A stretch of 64,000 nt of DNA from Rhodoferax sp. BAB1. GTDB taxonomy: Bacteria; Pseudomonadota; Gammaproteobacteria; Burkholderiales; Burkholderiaceae_C. The position numbers were made by a program, and so were the translations under genes. The stretch is from assembly GCF_013334205.1 (NCBI RefSeq), contig NZ_CP054424.1, positions 3,554,001-3,618,000 on the forward strand, written 5' to 3'. This document shows, piece by piece, positions 20,342-29,807 of this stretch; within the stretch, counting starts at the first letter, position 1, and every line of letters starts with the position of its first letter. Under the pieces are notes generated by a model. The model saw only the letters and a program-made list of their open reading frames with translations, did no database searches and had not been told where the DNA came from.

Positions 20342-21514
20342 TCACTCGGTGATGTGGAACTGGTCGAGGTAATCGCGTTTGAGCGTCAGGCCCAGGCCGG
20401 GCACGTCGTCGCGCAGGTCCAGGAAACCATTCTCGGCGATGGGCTCGCCGTCGAAGATGTACCAGAACAGCTCGTTGCCGACTTCCACGTCGAAGATGGG
20501 GAAGTACTCGGCCATGGGCGAGGCCAGGGTGCTCATGGTCAGGTGGTAGTTGTGCATCTGGCCGGCGTGCGGGATCACCGGCACGCTGTAGGCCTCGCAC
20601 AGGGCGTTGATCTTGTGCGCAGCCGTGATGCCGCCCACGCGGTTGGTGTCGTACTGCACCACACTCACCGCCTTCTTGTCGAGCAGCTGCTTGAAACCGT
20701 AGAGCGAGAACTCGTGTTCACCGCCCGAGATCGGGATGCTGGTGAGCTGGTTGAGTTCGGCGTAACCGTCGATGTCGTCGGCGATCACGGGTTCTTCCAG
20801 CCAGCGCGGCTCGAACTTCTCCAGCTTCGGCAGGATGCGCTTGGCGTACTCCAGGTTCCAGCCCATATAGCACTCGAGCATCAGGTCGTTCTCGTAACCG
20901 ATCACCTCGCGCACGGCTTCCACCGACTTGAGGTTCTCCGTTACGCCCTGCTGGCCGTGTGCCGGGCCGTAACCGAAGCGCATCTTGAAGGCTTTGAAAC
21001 CCTGGTCCTTGAACTGCTGGGCCTCGGCTTGCATGGCCTTGAGGTCGGTGCGGTAGAGCTTGCTGTAGTAGCAGGGGATCTTTTCCTTGGTGCGCCCGCC
21101 CAGCAGCTTGAACACCGGCTTGTTCACGCTCTTGCCCAGGATGTCCCAGATGGCCAGGTCCACCGCCGAGATGGCGGCCATGGTCACGCCCTTGCGGCCC
21201 CAGGCGTGGGTGGCGCGGTACATGCGCTGCCACAGGTATTCGTAGTCCCAGGGGTCCTGGCCCAGGACCAGGGGTGTCAGGTACTCGTCGATGATGGCCT
21301 TGGCGATCTTGGGGGCCAGGGCCACATTGCCCAGGCCGATGATGCCGTCGTCGGTCTCCACTTCCACCACCGTCCAGGAATGGAAACGGAAGGTGCTCAT
21401 GGTCTCGGCCTTGGAGTACAGCAGGTCCATGGCGTTGGAGCAGAAGTTGCCCTGGGGCGGAACGGTCTTGCCCTTCCATTCGAAGACACGGGCGCGGACG
21501 GATTTGATTTTCAT
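20342..21514 (-). CDS. Enolase-superfamily sugar-acid dehydratase (RhmD / L-lyxonate dehydratase-like)
   Basis: 390 residues of the mandelate-racemase subgroup, from ATG 21514. N-terminal capping domain ([18 protein letters not shown]), then a TIM barrel with metal-ligand positions in [17 protein letters not shown] and ISGGEHE and a general-base His in [10 protein letters not shown]. The SGGEHE/PHAGQ pattern is like the L-rhamnonate dehydratase family. Because the next gene is a 2-keto-3-deoxy-pentonate dehydratase, a pentonate such as L-lyxonate or L-arabinonate is a better guess than a hexonate; this is inference. Confidence 0.75.
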   Translation of the reverse strand: MKIKSVRARVFEWKGKTVPPQGNFCSNAMDLLYSKAETMSTFRFHSWTVVEVETDDGIIGLGNVALAPKIAKAIIDEYLTPLVLGQDPWDYEYLWQRMYRATHAWGRKGVTMAAISAVDLAIWDILGKSVNKPVFKLLGGRTKEKIPCYYSKLYRTDLKAMQAEAQQFKDQGFKAFKMRFGYGPAHGQQGVTENLKSVEAVREVIGYENDLMLECYMGWNLEYAKRILPKLEKFEPRWLEEPVIADDIDGYAELNQLTSIPISGGEHEFSLYGFKQLLDKKAVSVVQYDTNRVGGITAAHKINALCEAYSVPVIPHAGQMHNYHLTMSTLASPMAEYFPIFDVEVGNELFWYIFDGEPIAENGFLDLRDDVPGLGLTLKRDYLDQFHITE

Positions 21515-21524
21515 TAACGGACTT

Positions 21525-22541
21525 TCAGGAAGACAGGCTTGCCGCACCCATGCGGCAGGCGATGAGGAAGGCTTGCTCGGTGGCGCTGACATTCGCGCGG
21601 CCCTGGCCGGCGATGTCGTAGGCCGTGCCGTGTGCGGGGGTGGTGATGGGGATGGGCAGGCCGCCCTGCACCGTCACGCCCTTGGAGAAACCCATGAGCT
21701 TGATCGCGATCTGACCCTGGTCGTGGTACATGGTGACGATGGCGTCGACCTCACCGTCGCGCGCCTTCAGGAAGATGGTGTCGGCCGGGTAGGGGCCGGT
21801 CACGGCCACGCCCTCGGCGTTCAGCGCACGCACGGCCGGTTCGATGATGTCTATCTCTTCCCGCCCGCAGGTGCCGCCGTCCCCGCCGTGCGGGTTGAAG
21901 GCGGCCACCGCCACGCGGGGCCGGGCCGTGCCTGCGGCCTGCAGGGATCGGTAGATCAGGCGCGTGGCCTGCTGGATGCGTTCCACGCTCAGGTAGCTGG
22001 CCGCGTCCTTGAGCGGGATGTGCGAGGACACGCGTGCAGTCCACAGGCCGTTCAGGGTGTTGAACTCGCAGAAGTAGCCTTGCACGTCCAGGTACTCGGC
22101 GAAGTGGTGCAGCTCGTCCTCGTGCTGGAGTCCGCCCATCTTCATGGCCTGCTTGTTCAGCGGGGCGAAGCAGATGGCGTCCACCGCGCCGGCGCGCGCG
22201 GCGTCCATGCAGCGGTTGAGCACCTGCAGCACCGAACGGCCCCCGGCCGCGCTCACCTGGCCCACCATCACGTCGCGGCGCTGCACCGTGTCCATGGCCA
22301 CGAATGCGGCTTGCTCGGTGTTGGCGCGGCCCCGTGCCTGTTCAAGTGACGCCAGCGGCGTGGTGGCCACCTGCACCCCCGCCATTTGCTGGCCCCAGGC
22401 CCAGAGCCAGGGGTCACCCACCAGCACCACGTTGGCGCGACTGGTGGTGTCGGGTTGGGCCAGCAGGCGGGCGATCAGTTCAGGGCCGATGCCGGCGGGG
22501 TCGCCCAGGGTCAGCGCGATGACGGGAAGGGGGGAGCGCAT
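21525..22541 (-). CDS. PdxA-family dehydrogenase (4-hydroxythreonine-4-phosphate dehydrogenase-like)
   Basis: 338 residues from ATG 22541. PdxA signatures: [16 protein letters not shown] at the N-terminus, [18 protein letters not shown] in the middle and [15 protein letters not shown] plus [12 protein letters not shown] with metal-binding His residues near the C-terminus. A PdxA copy in a sugar-acid operon is more likely a PdxA2-type catabolic enzyme (oxidative decarboxylation of a phosphorylated four-carbon acid) than the vitamin B6 enzyme. The DUF1537 kinase that usually accompanies PdxA2 is not in the window, so its substrate is unclear. Confidence 0.8.
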   Translation of the reverse strand: MRSPLPVIALTLGDPAGIGPELIARLLAQPDTTSRANVVLVGDPWLWAWGQQMAGVQVATTPLASLEQARGRANTEQAAFVAMDTVQRRDVMVGQVSAAGGRSVLQVLNRCMDAARAGAVDAICFAPLNKQAMKMGGLQHEDELHHFAEYLDVQGYFCEFNTLNGLWTARVSSHIPLKDAASYLSVERIQQATRLIYRSLQAAGTARPRVAVAAFNPHGGDGGTCGREEIDIIEPAVRALNAEGVAVTGPYPADTIFLKARDGEVDAIVTMYHDQGQIAIKLMGFSKGVTVQGGLPIPITTPAHGTAYDIAGQGRANVSATEQAFLIACRMGAASLSS

Positions 22542-22552
22542 ATCAGGTTCGT

Positions 22553-23512
22553 TCAGTCCAGCTTGATGTTCTTCTTGCGGATCAGGTCGCCGTAGCGCTG
22601 GTTCTCGGCGTCGTGAAAGGCCTTGAACTGCGCGGGGGTCATGGGGGTCAGGTCGGCGCCGATGGCGGACAGGCGCGTCTGTGTCTCGGGCATGGCGATG
22701 ACCTTGTTGACCTCGGCGTTCACGCGCTCGATCACGGCCTTGGGCGTGGAGGCCGGCATGTAGATGCCGTACCAGGCACTCATCTCCACACCTTTGACGC
22801 CGGCCTCGGCCATGGTGGGCACCTCGGGCAGCTGCGGGTTGCGTTTGGTCGCGGCCACGGCCAGCGGCTTGATCTTGCCGCTGCGGATATGGCCGATCAC
22901 CGAAGGCATGGTGTCGAAGCTGATCTGCACCTGGCCCGAGATCAGGTCCAGCAGCGCGGGGCTGCTGCCGCGGTAGGGCACGTGGGTGATGAAGGTGCCG
23001 GTCACATCCTTGAACAGCTCGGCCGCGATGTGTTGCGTGCTGCCGGCGCCGCTGGTGGCGTAGTTGAGGTGGCCGGGCTGGCTCTTGGCCAGCTTGACCA
23101 GTTCGCCCACATTGGCCGCCGGCAGCGCGGGGTTGGCCACCAGCACATTGGGCACCGAGCCGACGAAGGCCACGGGCACCAGATCCTTGTTGTTGTCGTA
23201 ACCCAGCTTGAGCAGGTGCGGCGCGATCGCGTGCGCGGTGGACACACCCATGACCAGGGTGTGGCCGTCGGTGGACTTGGCGGTGAAGTCGGCCGCCAGG
23301 GTGTTGGAGGCGCCGGGTTTGTTCTCCACGACCACGGGCTGCTTGAGCAGCGGCCCCAGCCGGTCGGCGACCGCACGGGCCATGGCGTCGGTGCCGCCGC
23401 CCGGCGAGGACCCGACCATGATGCGTAGCGGGCGACTCGGCCATTCCTGCGCCTGCACGGCGCCACAGGCGGCCAGGATCGCCATGGCGATCGTTGTGGT
23501 CAGAGTCTTCAT
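22553..23512 (-). CDS. TctC/Bug-family tripartite tricarboxylate transporter substrate-binding protein
   Basis: 319 residues from ATG 23512 with GGAGAC just upstream. A signal peptide of about 21 residues ends in AVQAQ, and the mature part starts EWPSRPLRIMVGSSPGGG, the phosphate/carboxylate-binding loop of Bug proteins. The later motif LPEVPTMAEAG is also typical. It is the first gene of the leftward sugar-acid operon, divergent from the LysR gene at 23623. No TctA or TctB membrane genes are near, so it must use a transporter encoded elsewhere or act as a sensor. Confidence 0.9.
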   Translation of the reverse strand: MKTLTTTIAMAILAACGAVQAQEWPSRPLRIMVGSSPGGGTDAMARAVADRLGPLLKQPVVVENKPGASNTLAADFTAKSTDGHTLVMGVSTAHAIAPHLLKLGYDNNKDLVPVAFVGSVPNVLVANPALPAANVGELVKLAKSQPGHLNYATSGAGSTQHIAAELFKDVTGTFITHVPYRGSSPALLDLISGQVQISFDTMPSVIGHIRSGKIKPLAVAATKRNPQLPEVPTMAEAGVKGVEMSAWYGIYMPASTPKAVIERVNAEVNKVIAMPETQTRLSAIGADLTPMTPAQFKAFHDAENQRYGDLIRKKNIKLD

Positions 23513-23594
23513 GGTTTTGTCTCCAAAGTGGTTTGAGGAAGTCCCGAAAACCGATGGTAGGGATGCCATCTGTTGCCGTAAACTGAAAGCTATT

Positions 23595-23607
23595 GATCGA
23601 TCGATAA
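23595..23607. promoter_or_regulatory. ATCGATCGAT palindrome between TctC and LysR genes
   Basis: The 110-nt divergent region holds TTGATCGATCGATAA, with the perfect palindrome ATCGATCGAT at 23596-23605. A LysR protein normally binds a dyad of this kind near its own start; the assignment is inference. Confidence 0.45.
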
Positions 23608-23622
23608 CCTGAGGTAATCAGC

Positions 23623-24564
23623 ATGGGCTCCATCGACCGCCAGGACAGCACGCCGCAGCTGCTCAACCGGCTGCGCATGCGGCAGATTGCGCTGATGCTC
23701 GCTATCGACGACCTGCGCACCCTGCGCGCTGCGGCCGACCAGCTCGGGCTGACCCAGCCGGCCGCCACCAAGATGCTCAAGGAGCTGGAAGGCGCCCTGG
23801 GCCAGCCCCTGTTCGAGCGCGTGGGGCGCGGCCTGCGGCTCAATGCGGCGGGCGAGCGGGTGACCGGCTATTTCCGCAGCATCCGCGGCAGCATGGAGGC
23901 GCTGAACCGCGAGCTGGGGGAGGTGCGCCAGGGCCGGGCCGGCAAGTTCGCGGTGGGCAGCATCATGGCCGCCTCACCGGGGCGCCTCACCGAGGCGCTG
24001 CTCGGGCTCAAGGAACTGTTTCCCCTGCTGACCATCGAGATCGCGGTCGACACCAGCGACCGCCTGATGCAGCAGCTGAGCGAAGGGGTGCTCGAAGTGG
24101 TGGTCGGCCGGCGGGTGGGCAACCCCGGCATCGAATGCCGCTTCACCGCCATCGAGGACGAACGCCTGTCCGTGGTGGTCGGCAACGAGCACCCGCTGGC
24201 TCGCAAGCGGCGTCTGGCTTTCGAGGCGCTGCTGGACTACCCCTGGGTGCTGCAGCCGGCCGGCAGCCCCCTGCGAGATCTGATCGAGCGCGAATTCCGC
24301 GATCACCAGGCCGCCTTGCCCCGGGGACTGATCGAGACCGGCTCCATCCTCACCACCATCAACCTGATCCGGCGCTCGCAGATGGTGGCGGTCATCCCCG
24401 AGGCCGTGGCCCAGCGTGACGCCGAGCACGGCATCCTGCACATCCTGCCCTACCGCCTGGGCCAGAGCCTGGCCGCCTACGGCAGCCTGGTCAGCAAGGA
24501 CCGCCCGCTGAGCAAGCCGGCCGAGCATTTTCTGGAGCTGCTGCACCGGAAAAAGCCGCCCTGA
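23623..24564 (+). CDS. LysR-family regulator of the sugar-acid operon
   Basis: 313 residues. The N-terminal winged helix is clear (LRTLRAAADQLGLTQPAATK near residue 35), followed by a periplasmic-binding-fold effector domain. Its N-terminus MGSIDRQDSTPQLLNRL is about 15 residues longer than in most LysR proteins. It is transcribed divergently from the TctC-PdxA-dehydratase operon, the usual layout for a LysR activator and its target. Confidence 0.9.
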   Translation: MGSIDRQDSTPQLLNRLRMRQIALMLAIDDLRTLRAAADQLGLTQPAATKMLKELEGALGQPLFERVGRGLRLNAAGERVTGYFRSIRGSMEALNRELGEVRQGRAGKFAVGSIMAASPGRLTEALLGLKELFPLLTIEIAVDTSDRLMQQLSEGVLEVVVGRRVGNPGIECRFTAIEDERLSVVVGNEHPLARKRRLAFEALLDYPWVLQPAGSPLRDLIEREFRDHQAALPRGLIETGSILTTINLIRRSQMVAVIPEAVAQRDAEHGILHILPYRLGQSLAAYGSLVSKDRPLSKPAEHFLELLHRKKPP

Positions 24565-24643
24565 GGTGGGGTGGCCGGCCCGCGGGGTGTCCGGGGCCGG
24601 GAGGCAAGCGGCCTGTCGCCCCCGCAGGCTGGCTGGTGGGGGG

Positions 24644-24672
24644 TTGTACTCCTGGGGGTATATTGATATACT
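24644..24672 (+). promoter_or_regulatory. Promoter of the RND-OsmC operon
   Basis: TTGTAC at 24644-24649 and TATACT at 24667-24672 are 17 bp apart. The expected transcription start, near 24679, would leave a very short leader before ATG 24696, which has GGAG at 24686-24689. Confidence 0.6.
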
Positions 24673-24685
24673 ACCGCCAGTATAT
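24647..24685. promoter_or_regulatory. Overlapping palindromes over the RND-operon promoter
   Basis: Three dyads overlap: an imperfect TACTCCT/GGGGGTA at 24647-24660, a perfect GTATAT-TG-ATATAC at 24658-24671, and a perfect ATATACT-N6-AGTATAT at 24666-24685. They cover the spacer, the -10 box and the start site. The first resembles the TACCCC-type operators of the CsoR/CstR family. The CsoR-family gene that ends this operon is the natural candidate regulator. Confidence 0.55.
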
Positions 24686-24695
24686 GGAGCATCGC

Positions 24696-25760
24696 ATGAA
24701 ATTGATCCACACCTTCGCCTTTGTCGTTTCCCTGGCCGTGCTGGCCGGTGCCCCCGCCCTGGTGCGCGCGCAGGGTGGAGTGGTGGTGCCTACCGTGCAG
24801 ATCGGCGCCCGCCCGGTGTCCACCGGCTACGAGATCGACGGCGTGATCGAGCCGGTCAAGCAGAGTGTCATCTCGGCCCAGGCCTCCGGCCGCATCGTCA
24901 AGCTGCTGGTCAAGATGGGCGACCGCGTCAAGGCGGGCCAGTTGCTGGCCACCATCGACGATCAGGAAAGCTCGGTCGGTGTGCAACGCAGCGCCGCCCA
25001 GGTGGCCCAGAGCGAGGCCGAGCTGCGCAACGCCCAGGCCCATTACGAGCGCACGCGCAACCTGCAAAGCCAGGGCTTCGTGAGCCAAGCTGCGCTGGAC
25101 GTGGCCGAAACCCAGTACAAGGCCGCCCAGGCCGGCAAGGCCCAGGCCTCGGCCGGGGCGCGCGCCTCGGCCCTGTCGCAGGGTTACACCCGCGTCACGG
25201 CGCCCTATGACGGCTGGGTGCTGCAGACGCACGCCGAAGCCGGCGACCTGGCCGTGCCGGGCAAACCCATCGTGACGGTCTACGCCCCCCTGCCCCTGCG
25301 CGCCGTGGTGCAGGTGCCGGCCTCGCTGGCCGACAGCACCCGCGCGGCCAGGGAGGTGCTGGTGCAGCTGGGCGCAGCCAACGGCGACAGCCAGTGGGTG
25401 GCGCCCATCAAGCGCAGCGCCATGCCGGCGGCCGATCCGGTCTCGCAGACCGTGGTCTGGCGCCTGGACCTGTCGAGCCAGGCGGCGCAGAATCTGCTGC
25501 CGGGCCAGCAGGTGCGTGTGCGTTTTGTCGGTGGCCAGGCCAATCGCACCGTGGTGCCGGCCGGCGCCGTGCTGCGCCGTGGCGAATTGACCGCTGTGTA
25601 TGTGGCTACTGCGCGCGGTTTCGTGCTGCGTGCCGTGCGCCTGGGTGCCGACCATGGCGCCGAGGGTGTGGAAATCGTGGCCGGCCTGGCCGCCGGTGAG
25701 CGTGTGGCGCTGGACCCGGTCAAGGCCGGTCTGGCCGGTGCCGTCGCCGCCCAACCGTGA
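24696..25760 (+). CDS. RND efflux periplasmic adaptor (membrane fusion protein)
   Basis: 354 residues. A signal peptide of about 25 residues ends ALVRAQ. The typical adaptor order follows: lipoyl half (VISAQASGRIVKLLVKMGDR near 60), a helical hairpin with RTRNLQSQGFVSQAALDVAE, the second lipoyl half, a beta-barrel and a membrane-proximal domain. I chose ATG 24696 rather than ATG 24684 because GGAG lies 7 nt before it and the signal peptide then starts cleanly. It overlaps the RND pump gene region and is the first gene of a five-gene operon. Confidence 0.9.
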   Translation: MKLIHTFAFVVSLAVLAGAPALVRAQGGVVVPTVQIGARPVSTGYEIDGVIEPVKQSVISAQASGRIVKLLVKMGDRVKAGQLLATIDDQESSVGVQRSAAQVAQSEAELRNAQAHYERTRNLQSQGFVSQAALDVAETQYKAAQAGKAQASAGARASALSQGYTRVTAPYDGWVLQTHAEAGDLAVPGKPIVTVYAPLPLRAVVQVPASLADSTRAAREVLVQLGAANGDSQWVAPIKRSAMPAADPVSQTVVWRLDLSSQAAQNLLPGQQVRVRFVGGQANRTVVPAGAVLRRGELTAVYVATARGFVLRAVRLGADHGAEGVEIVAGLAAGERVALDPVKAGLAGAVAAQP

Positions 25761-25768
25761 GAACCGCC

Positions 25769-28700
25769 ATGAAAGACAGCCAGCAAGAGCGCATGGGCAT
25801 TTCCGGACGCATCGCGGCGGCCTTCCAGGCCAATGCCATCACGCCCTTGCTGGCCCTGGTGGCCCTGCTGCTGGGCCTGTTCGCCGTGTTCGTCACGCCG
25901 CGTGAGGAGGAGCCGCAGATCAACGTGACCATGGCCAATGTGCTGATTCCCTTCCCCGGGGCCAGCAGCACCGATGTGCAGAACATGGTGGCGCGCCCGG
26001 CCGAGCAGGTGCTCAGCCAGATCGCCGGCATCGAACACACCTATTCCGTGGCCCGCCCCGGCCTGGCCGTGCTGACCGTGCAATTCGAGGTGGGCGTGCC
26101 GCGTACCGAGGCGCTGGTGCGCCTGTACGACGTGCTCAACGCCAACCAGGACTGGCTGCCGCGCGACCTGGGCACGCTGGCCCCCATCGTGAAACCCATG
26201 GGCATCGACGACGTGCCGGTGCTGGCCGTGACGCTGTGGAGCAAGGACGCCCAGCCCGCGCATGAACTCGAGCGTGTGGCCCATGCGGTGGAAACCGAAC
26301 TCAAGCGCGTCAAGGGCACGCGCGAGGTGCAGACCATCGGCGGCCCCGGCCGTGCCGTGCATGTCTGGCTGGAGCCCACGCGCCTGCGCGCCCGCGGCAT
26401 CGACGTGCTCAGCCTCAAGCAGACCCTGGCCGCCGCCAACTTCGGCATGCCGGCCGGCAGCGTGCTCGACACCCAGGGCAAGAAGAACGGCGCCGCGCCG
26501 CAGATGCTCAGCGTGGAGACCGGCGAATTCCTGCGCTCGGCGCAGGACGTGGGCGACATCGTGGTCGGCGTCAGCAAGGGCGCCCCGGTCTATCTGCGCG
26601 AAGTGGCGCGGATCGAAGCCGGCGCCCAGCAGCCGCAGCGCTACGTCTGGTTCACCCCCGGTGCCGCCACGGCCCCCGGCGAGGGCGCCGATGCCCTGCC
26701 CGCCGGCCAGGTCTACCCGGCCGTCACGCTGACGGTCACCAAGAAACCGGGCGAGAACGCCGTCGATGTGGCGCGTGCCGCCCACGCCCGCGTGCAGGCC
26801 CTGCGCAACACCGTGATCCCCGGCAACATCGAAGCCACCGTCACCCGCAACTACGGCGAGACCGCGGCCGAGAAAGCCAACAAGCTGATCCAGAAACTGG
26901 CCTTCGCCACCGGCTCGGTCATCCTGCTGGTGGGCTTCGCCCTGGGCCGGCGCGAGGCGGTGATCGTCGGCGCGGCCGTGATCCTGACCCTGATGGCCAC
27001 GCTGTTCGCCTCCTGGGCCTGGGGCTTCACGCTGAACCGCGTTTCGCTGTTCGCGCTGATCTTCTCCATCGGCATCCTGGTCGACGACGCCATCGTGGTG
27101 GTGGAAAACATCCACCGCCACCAGCAACTCACACCCGACGCCCCGCTGCGCGAGATCATCCCGCGCGCCGTGGACGAAGTGGGTGGCCCCACCATCCTGG
27201 CCACGCTGACCGTGATCGCAGCCCTGCTGCCCATGGCCTTCGTGTCCGGCCTGATGGGCCCTTACATGAGCCCCATCCCGATCAACTCCAGCCTGGGCAT
27301 GGCGCTGTCGCTGGCCATCGCCTTCACGGTCACGCCCTGGCTGGCGCTCAAGCTGATGAAGCAGCACGGCCCCGGCCACGCGGCGCATGACAGCCACGCC
27401 GGCGGTGGTATCGGTGGCAAGCTGCAGACGCTGTTCACCCGTGTGCTCACGCCCTTCCTGGGCGGCGCACGCCAGCGCCTGCTGCTGCTGGCCGGCATCA
27501 TGGGGGCGCTGCTGCTGTCGGTGGCGCTGACCCTGGTGCCGTCCTCCTTCGTCGGCGTGGTGCTCAAGATGCTGCCCTTCGACAACAAGAGCGAATTCCA
27601 GGTGCTGGTCGAAATGCCGGCCGGCGCCCCGCTGGAAGACACTGCCGCCACCCTGCACGAGCTGGGCGCTTTCCTCGCGCAGCAGCCCGAGGTGCTGGAC
27701 CTGCAGGGTTATGCCGGCACGGCCTCGCCCATCACCTTCAACGGCCTGGTGCGCCAGTACTACCTGCGCGCCGAAGCCGAGCAGGGCGACCTGCAGGTCA
27801 ACCTGGTCGACAAGCAGCACCGCAGCGAGAAGAGCCACGCCATTGCCCAGCGCCTGCGCCCCGAACTGGAAAAGATCGGCGTGAAACACGGCGCGCGCGT
27901 CAAGGTGGTCGAAGTACCGCCGGGCCCGCCCGTCATGAGCCCGCTGGTGGCCGAGATCTACGGCCCCGACGAAGCTGGTCGCCAGCAACTGGCGCAGCGT
28001 GTGGCCCAGGCCTACGGCGCCACGCCGGACATCGTCGGTGTCGATACCTCGCTGAAGGAAGACGCGCCGCGTGCCTGGCTGCGCGTGCGCCGCCAGCGCG
28101 CCGAGTCCCTGGGCATTCCGGTGGCCGCCGTGGCCCAGACCGTGTCGGCCGCGCTCTCGGGCACCGACGCCGCCTGGCTGCACGACGCCCAGTCCAAGTA
28201 CCCGGTGCCGGTGCGCCTGCAGTTGCCGCGCGACAAGCAGGTGGGCCTGGACACGGTGCTGGCCCTGCCCATGCGCGCCGCCAACGGCCAGCTGGTGCCC
28301 CTGTCGGAGCTGGTGCGCGTGGAGCGCGGTGTCATCGACAAGCCGCTCTTCACCAAGGACCTGGCCAATGTGAGCTACGTCTTCGGCGACATGGCCGGCA
28401 AGCTGGACTCGCCCCTGTACGGCCTGTTCGCCATCCGCCCCAAGCTGGAGGAGGCCGCGCTCAAGGGCACGGGTGAACTGAACGAATACTGGATCAGCCA
28501 GCCCACCGACACCTACCGCCAGTACGCCCTGAAGTGGGACGGCGAGTGGCAGATCACCTACGAGACCTTCCGCGACATGGGCGCCGCCTATGGCGTGGGG
28601 CTGATCCTGATCTACCTGCTGGTGGTGGCGCAGTTCCGCTCCTACACCACGCCCCTGGTCATCATGGCGCCCATTCCGCTGACCATCATCGGCGTGATGC

Positions 28701-29089
28701 CGGGCCACGCCCTGCTGGGCGCGCAGTTCACCGCCACCTCCATGATCGGCATGATCGCGCTGGCCGGCATCATCGTGCGCAACTCCATCCTGCTGGTGGA
28801 CTTCATCGAGCTGCAGGTCAGCCAGGGCATGAAGTTCCGCGACGCCGTGGTGCAGTCGGCCGCCGTGCGCGCGCAACCGATCGCGTTGACGGGCCTGGCC
28901 GCCATGATCGGCGCCTTCTTCATCCTGGACGACCCGATCTTCAACGGCCTGGCCATCGCCCTGATCTTCGGCATCCTGGTCTCCACCCTGCTCACGCTGG
29001 TGGTGATCCCCGTGCTCTATTACGCCCTGTACCGCCGCAAGCATGAGAACGCCGACGGCACGCCCCTGTCTCCCCTTTCCTCAACCTGA
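25769..29089 (+). CDS. RND-family efflux permease
   Basis: 1106 residues with twelve predicted transmembrane helices and two large periplasmic loops. The proton-relay Asp pair is in helix 4 (SIGILVDDAIVVVENIHRH near residue 438). The protein is longer than AcrB and CusA. GTG 25757 overlaps the adaptor's stop, but ATG 25769 is the better start. The substrate (metal, organic or sulfur species) is not evident; I saw no CusA-type methionine pair. No outer-membrane TolC-like gene accompanies it. Downstream DUF2892, OsmC and CsoR-like genes suggest thiol or reactive-species stress. Confidence 0.9.
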   Translation: MKDSQQERMGISGRIAAAFQANAITPLLALVALLLGLFAVFVTPREEEPQINVTMANVLIPFPGASSTDVQNMVARPAEQVLSQIAGIEHTYSVARPGLAVLTVQFEVGVPRTEALVRLYDVLNANQDWLPRDLGTLAPIVKPMGIDDVPVLAVTLWSKDAQPAHELERVAHAVETELKRVKGTREVQTIGGPGRAVHVWLEPTRLRARGIDVLSLKQTLAAANFGMPAGSVLDTQGKKNGAAPQMLSVETGEFLRSAQDVGDIVVGVSKGAPVYLREVARIEAGAQQPQRYVWFTPGAATAPGEGADALPAGQVYPAVTLTVTKKPGENAVDVARAAHARVQALRNTVIPGNIEATVTRNYGETAAEKANKLIQKLAFATGSVILLVGFALGRREAVIVGAAVILTLMATLFASWAWGFTLNRVSLFALIFSIGILVDDAIVVVENIHRHQQLTPDAPLREIIPRAVDEVGGPTILATLTVIAALLPMAFVSGLMGPYMSPIPINSSLGMALSLAIAFTVTPWLALKLMKQHGPGHAAHDSHAGGGIGGKLQTLFTRVLTPFLGGARQRLLLLAGIMGALLLSVALTLVPSSFVGVVLKMLPFDNKSEFQVLVEMPAGAPLEDTAATLHELGAFLAQQPEVLDLQGYAGTASPITFNGLVRQYYLRAEAEQGDLQVNLVDKQHRSEKSHAIAQRLRPELEKIGVKHGARVKVVEVPPGPPVMSPLVAEIYGPDEAGRQQLAQRVAQAYGATPDIVGVDTSLKEDAPRAWLRVRRQRAESLGIPVAAVAQTVSAALSGTDAAWLHDAQSKYPVPVRLQLPRDKQVGLDTVLALPMRAANGQLVPLSELVRVERGVIDKPLFTKDLANVSYVFGDMAGKLDSPLYGLFAIRPKLEEAALKGTGELNEYWISQPTDTYRQYALKWDGEWQITYETFRDMGAAYGVGLILIYLLVVAQFRSYTTPLVIMAPIPLTIIGVMPGHALLGAQFTATSMIGMIALAGIIVRNSILLVDFIELQVSQGMKFRDAVVQSAAVRAQPIALTGLAAMIGAFFILDDPIFNGLAIALIFGILVSTLLTLVVIPVLYYALYRRKHENADGTPLSPLSST

Positions 29090-29105
29090 ACCCTAGGAGT
29101 TAAAA

Positions 29106-29330
29106 ATGACTGTTGAACGCTACATCCGCATCATGGCCGGTTTCTTTGTCATGCTGTCCCTGGCCCTGGGCGTCGAAGCCAGCCCGATCTTCGTGAGCCC
29201 CTGGTTCCTGGCCTTCACCGCCTTCGTCGGTTTCAACCTGTTCCAGTCCGGCATCACCGGCTTCTGCCCGCCCGGCATCCTGCTCAGGAAACTGGGCGTG
29301 CCTGAAGGCGGTTCCTGCGGCACCAAGTAA
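29106..29330 (+). CDS. DUF2892 inner-membrane protein (YgaP membrane-domain-like)
   Basis: 74 residues with two transmembrane helices separated by a short loop, then ITGFCPPGILLRKLGV. This FCP-LLRKLG end resembles the membrane domain of the rhodanese YgaP, but the rhodanese domain is absent. A second Cys lies in the tail (GGSCGTK). A GGAG ribosome-binding site precedes the start. DUF2892 proteins often sit beside sulfur-handling genes; here it lies between an RND pump and an OsmC protein. Confidence 0.8.
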   Translation: MTVERYIRIMAGFFVMLSLALGVEASPIFVSPWFLAFTAFVGFNLFQSGITGFCPPGILLRKLGVPEGGSCGTK

Positions 29331-29350
29331 GCCATCACCAGGAGCCCGGC

Positions 29351-29797
29351 ATGAGCGAGTCCAAGCCCCGCGTCGTGCTGCGTCAGCAGCAGGACTTCCA
29401 GTTCGCCATCGACTTCGGTGCGGGCATCTCCCCGCTGGTGGGTGACGAGCACCCGCCGCTGGGCCAGGGCCAGGGGCCTACGCCCGTGCAACTGCTGGCG
29501 GCGGCTGTGGGCAACTGCCTGTCGGACGCGCTGCTGTTCGCGTTGCGCAAGTTCAAGCAGGCGCCCGAGCCCATCAGCTGCGAGGTCACGGCCGAGATCG
29601 GCCGTAATGCCGAGAACCGCCTGCGTGTGCTGGGGCTGGACGTGGCGCTCACCCTGGGTGTGCCGGCTGCGAAGCTGGAACACCTGGACCGCGTGCTCGA
29701 ACAGTTCGAGGCCTTCTGCACCGTGGGCGCCAGCGTGGCGCAGGGCATTCCCCTGCACGTCAGCGTGCGCGATGCCGACGGCCAGCAACTCAAGTAA
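29351..29797 (+). CDS. OsmC-family protein
   Basis: 148 residues. The two redox Cys of OsmC/Ohr proteins are present: Cys56 in VGNCLSDALL and Cys123 in EAFCTVGASVA, plus Cys77. Family members reduce organic or other hydroperoxides, using the Cys pair at the dimer interface. The TPVQLLAAAVGNCLSDAL pattern is closer to the YhfA/OsmC-like group than to true Ohr. GGAG precedes ATG 29351, and the CsoR-family gene follows after 10 nt. Confidence 0.85.
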   Translation: MSESKPRVVLRQQQDFQFAIDFGAGISPLVGDEHPPLGQGQGPTPVQLLAAAVGNCLSDALLFALRKFKQAPEPISCEVTAEIGRNAENRLRVLGLDVALTLGVPAAKLEHLDRVLEQFEAFCTVGASVAQGIPLHVSVRDADGQQLK

Positions 29798-29807
29798 AGG
29801 ACGAGGC

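Noticed and set aside
25280..29044. A 1254-codon open frame on the minus strand opposite the RND pump
   Set aside because: It is the antisense shadow of a GC-rich gene with a clear RND protein; its translation is low-complexity His/Gln/Gly-rich.
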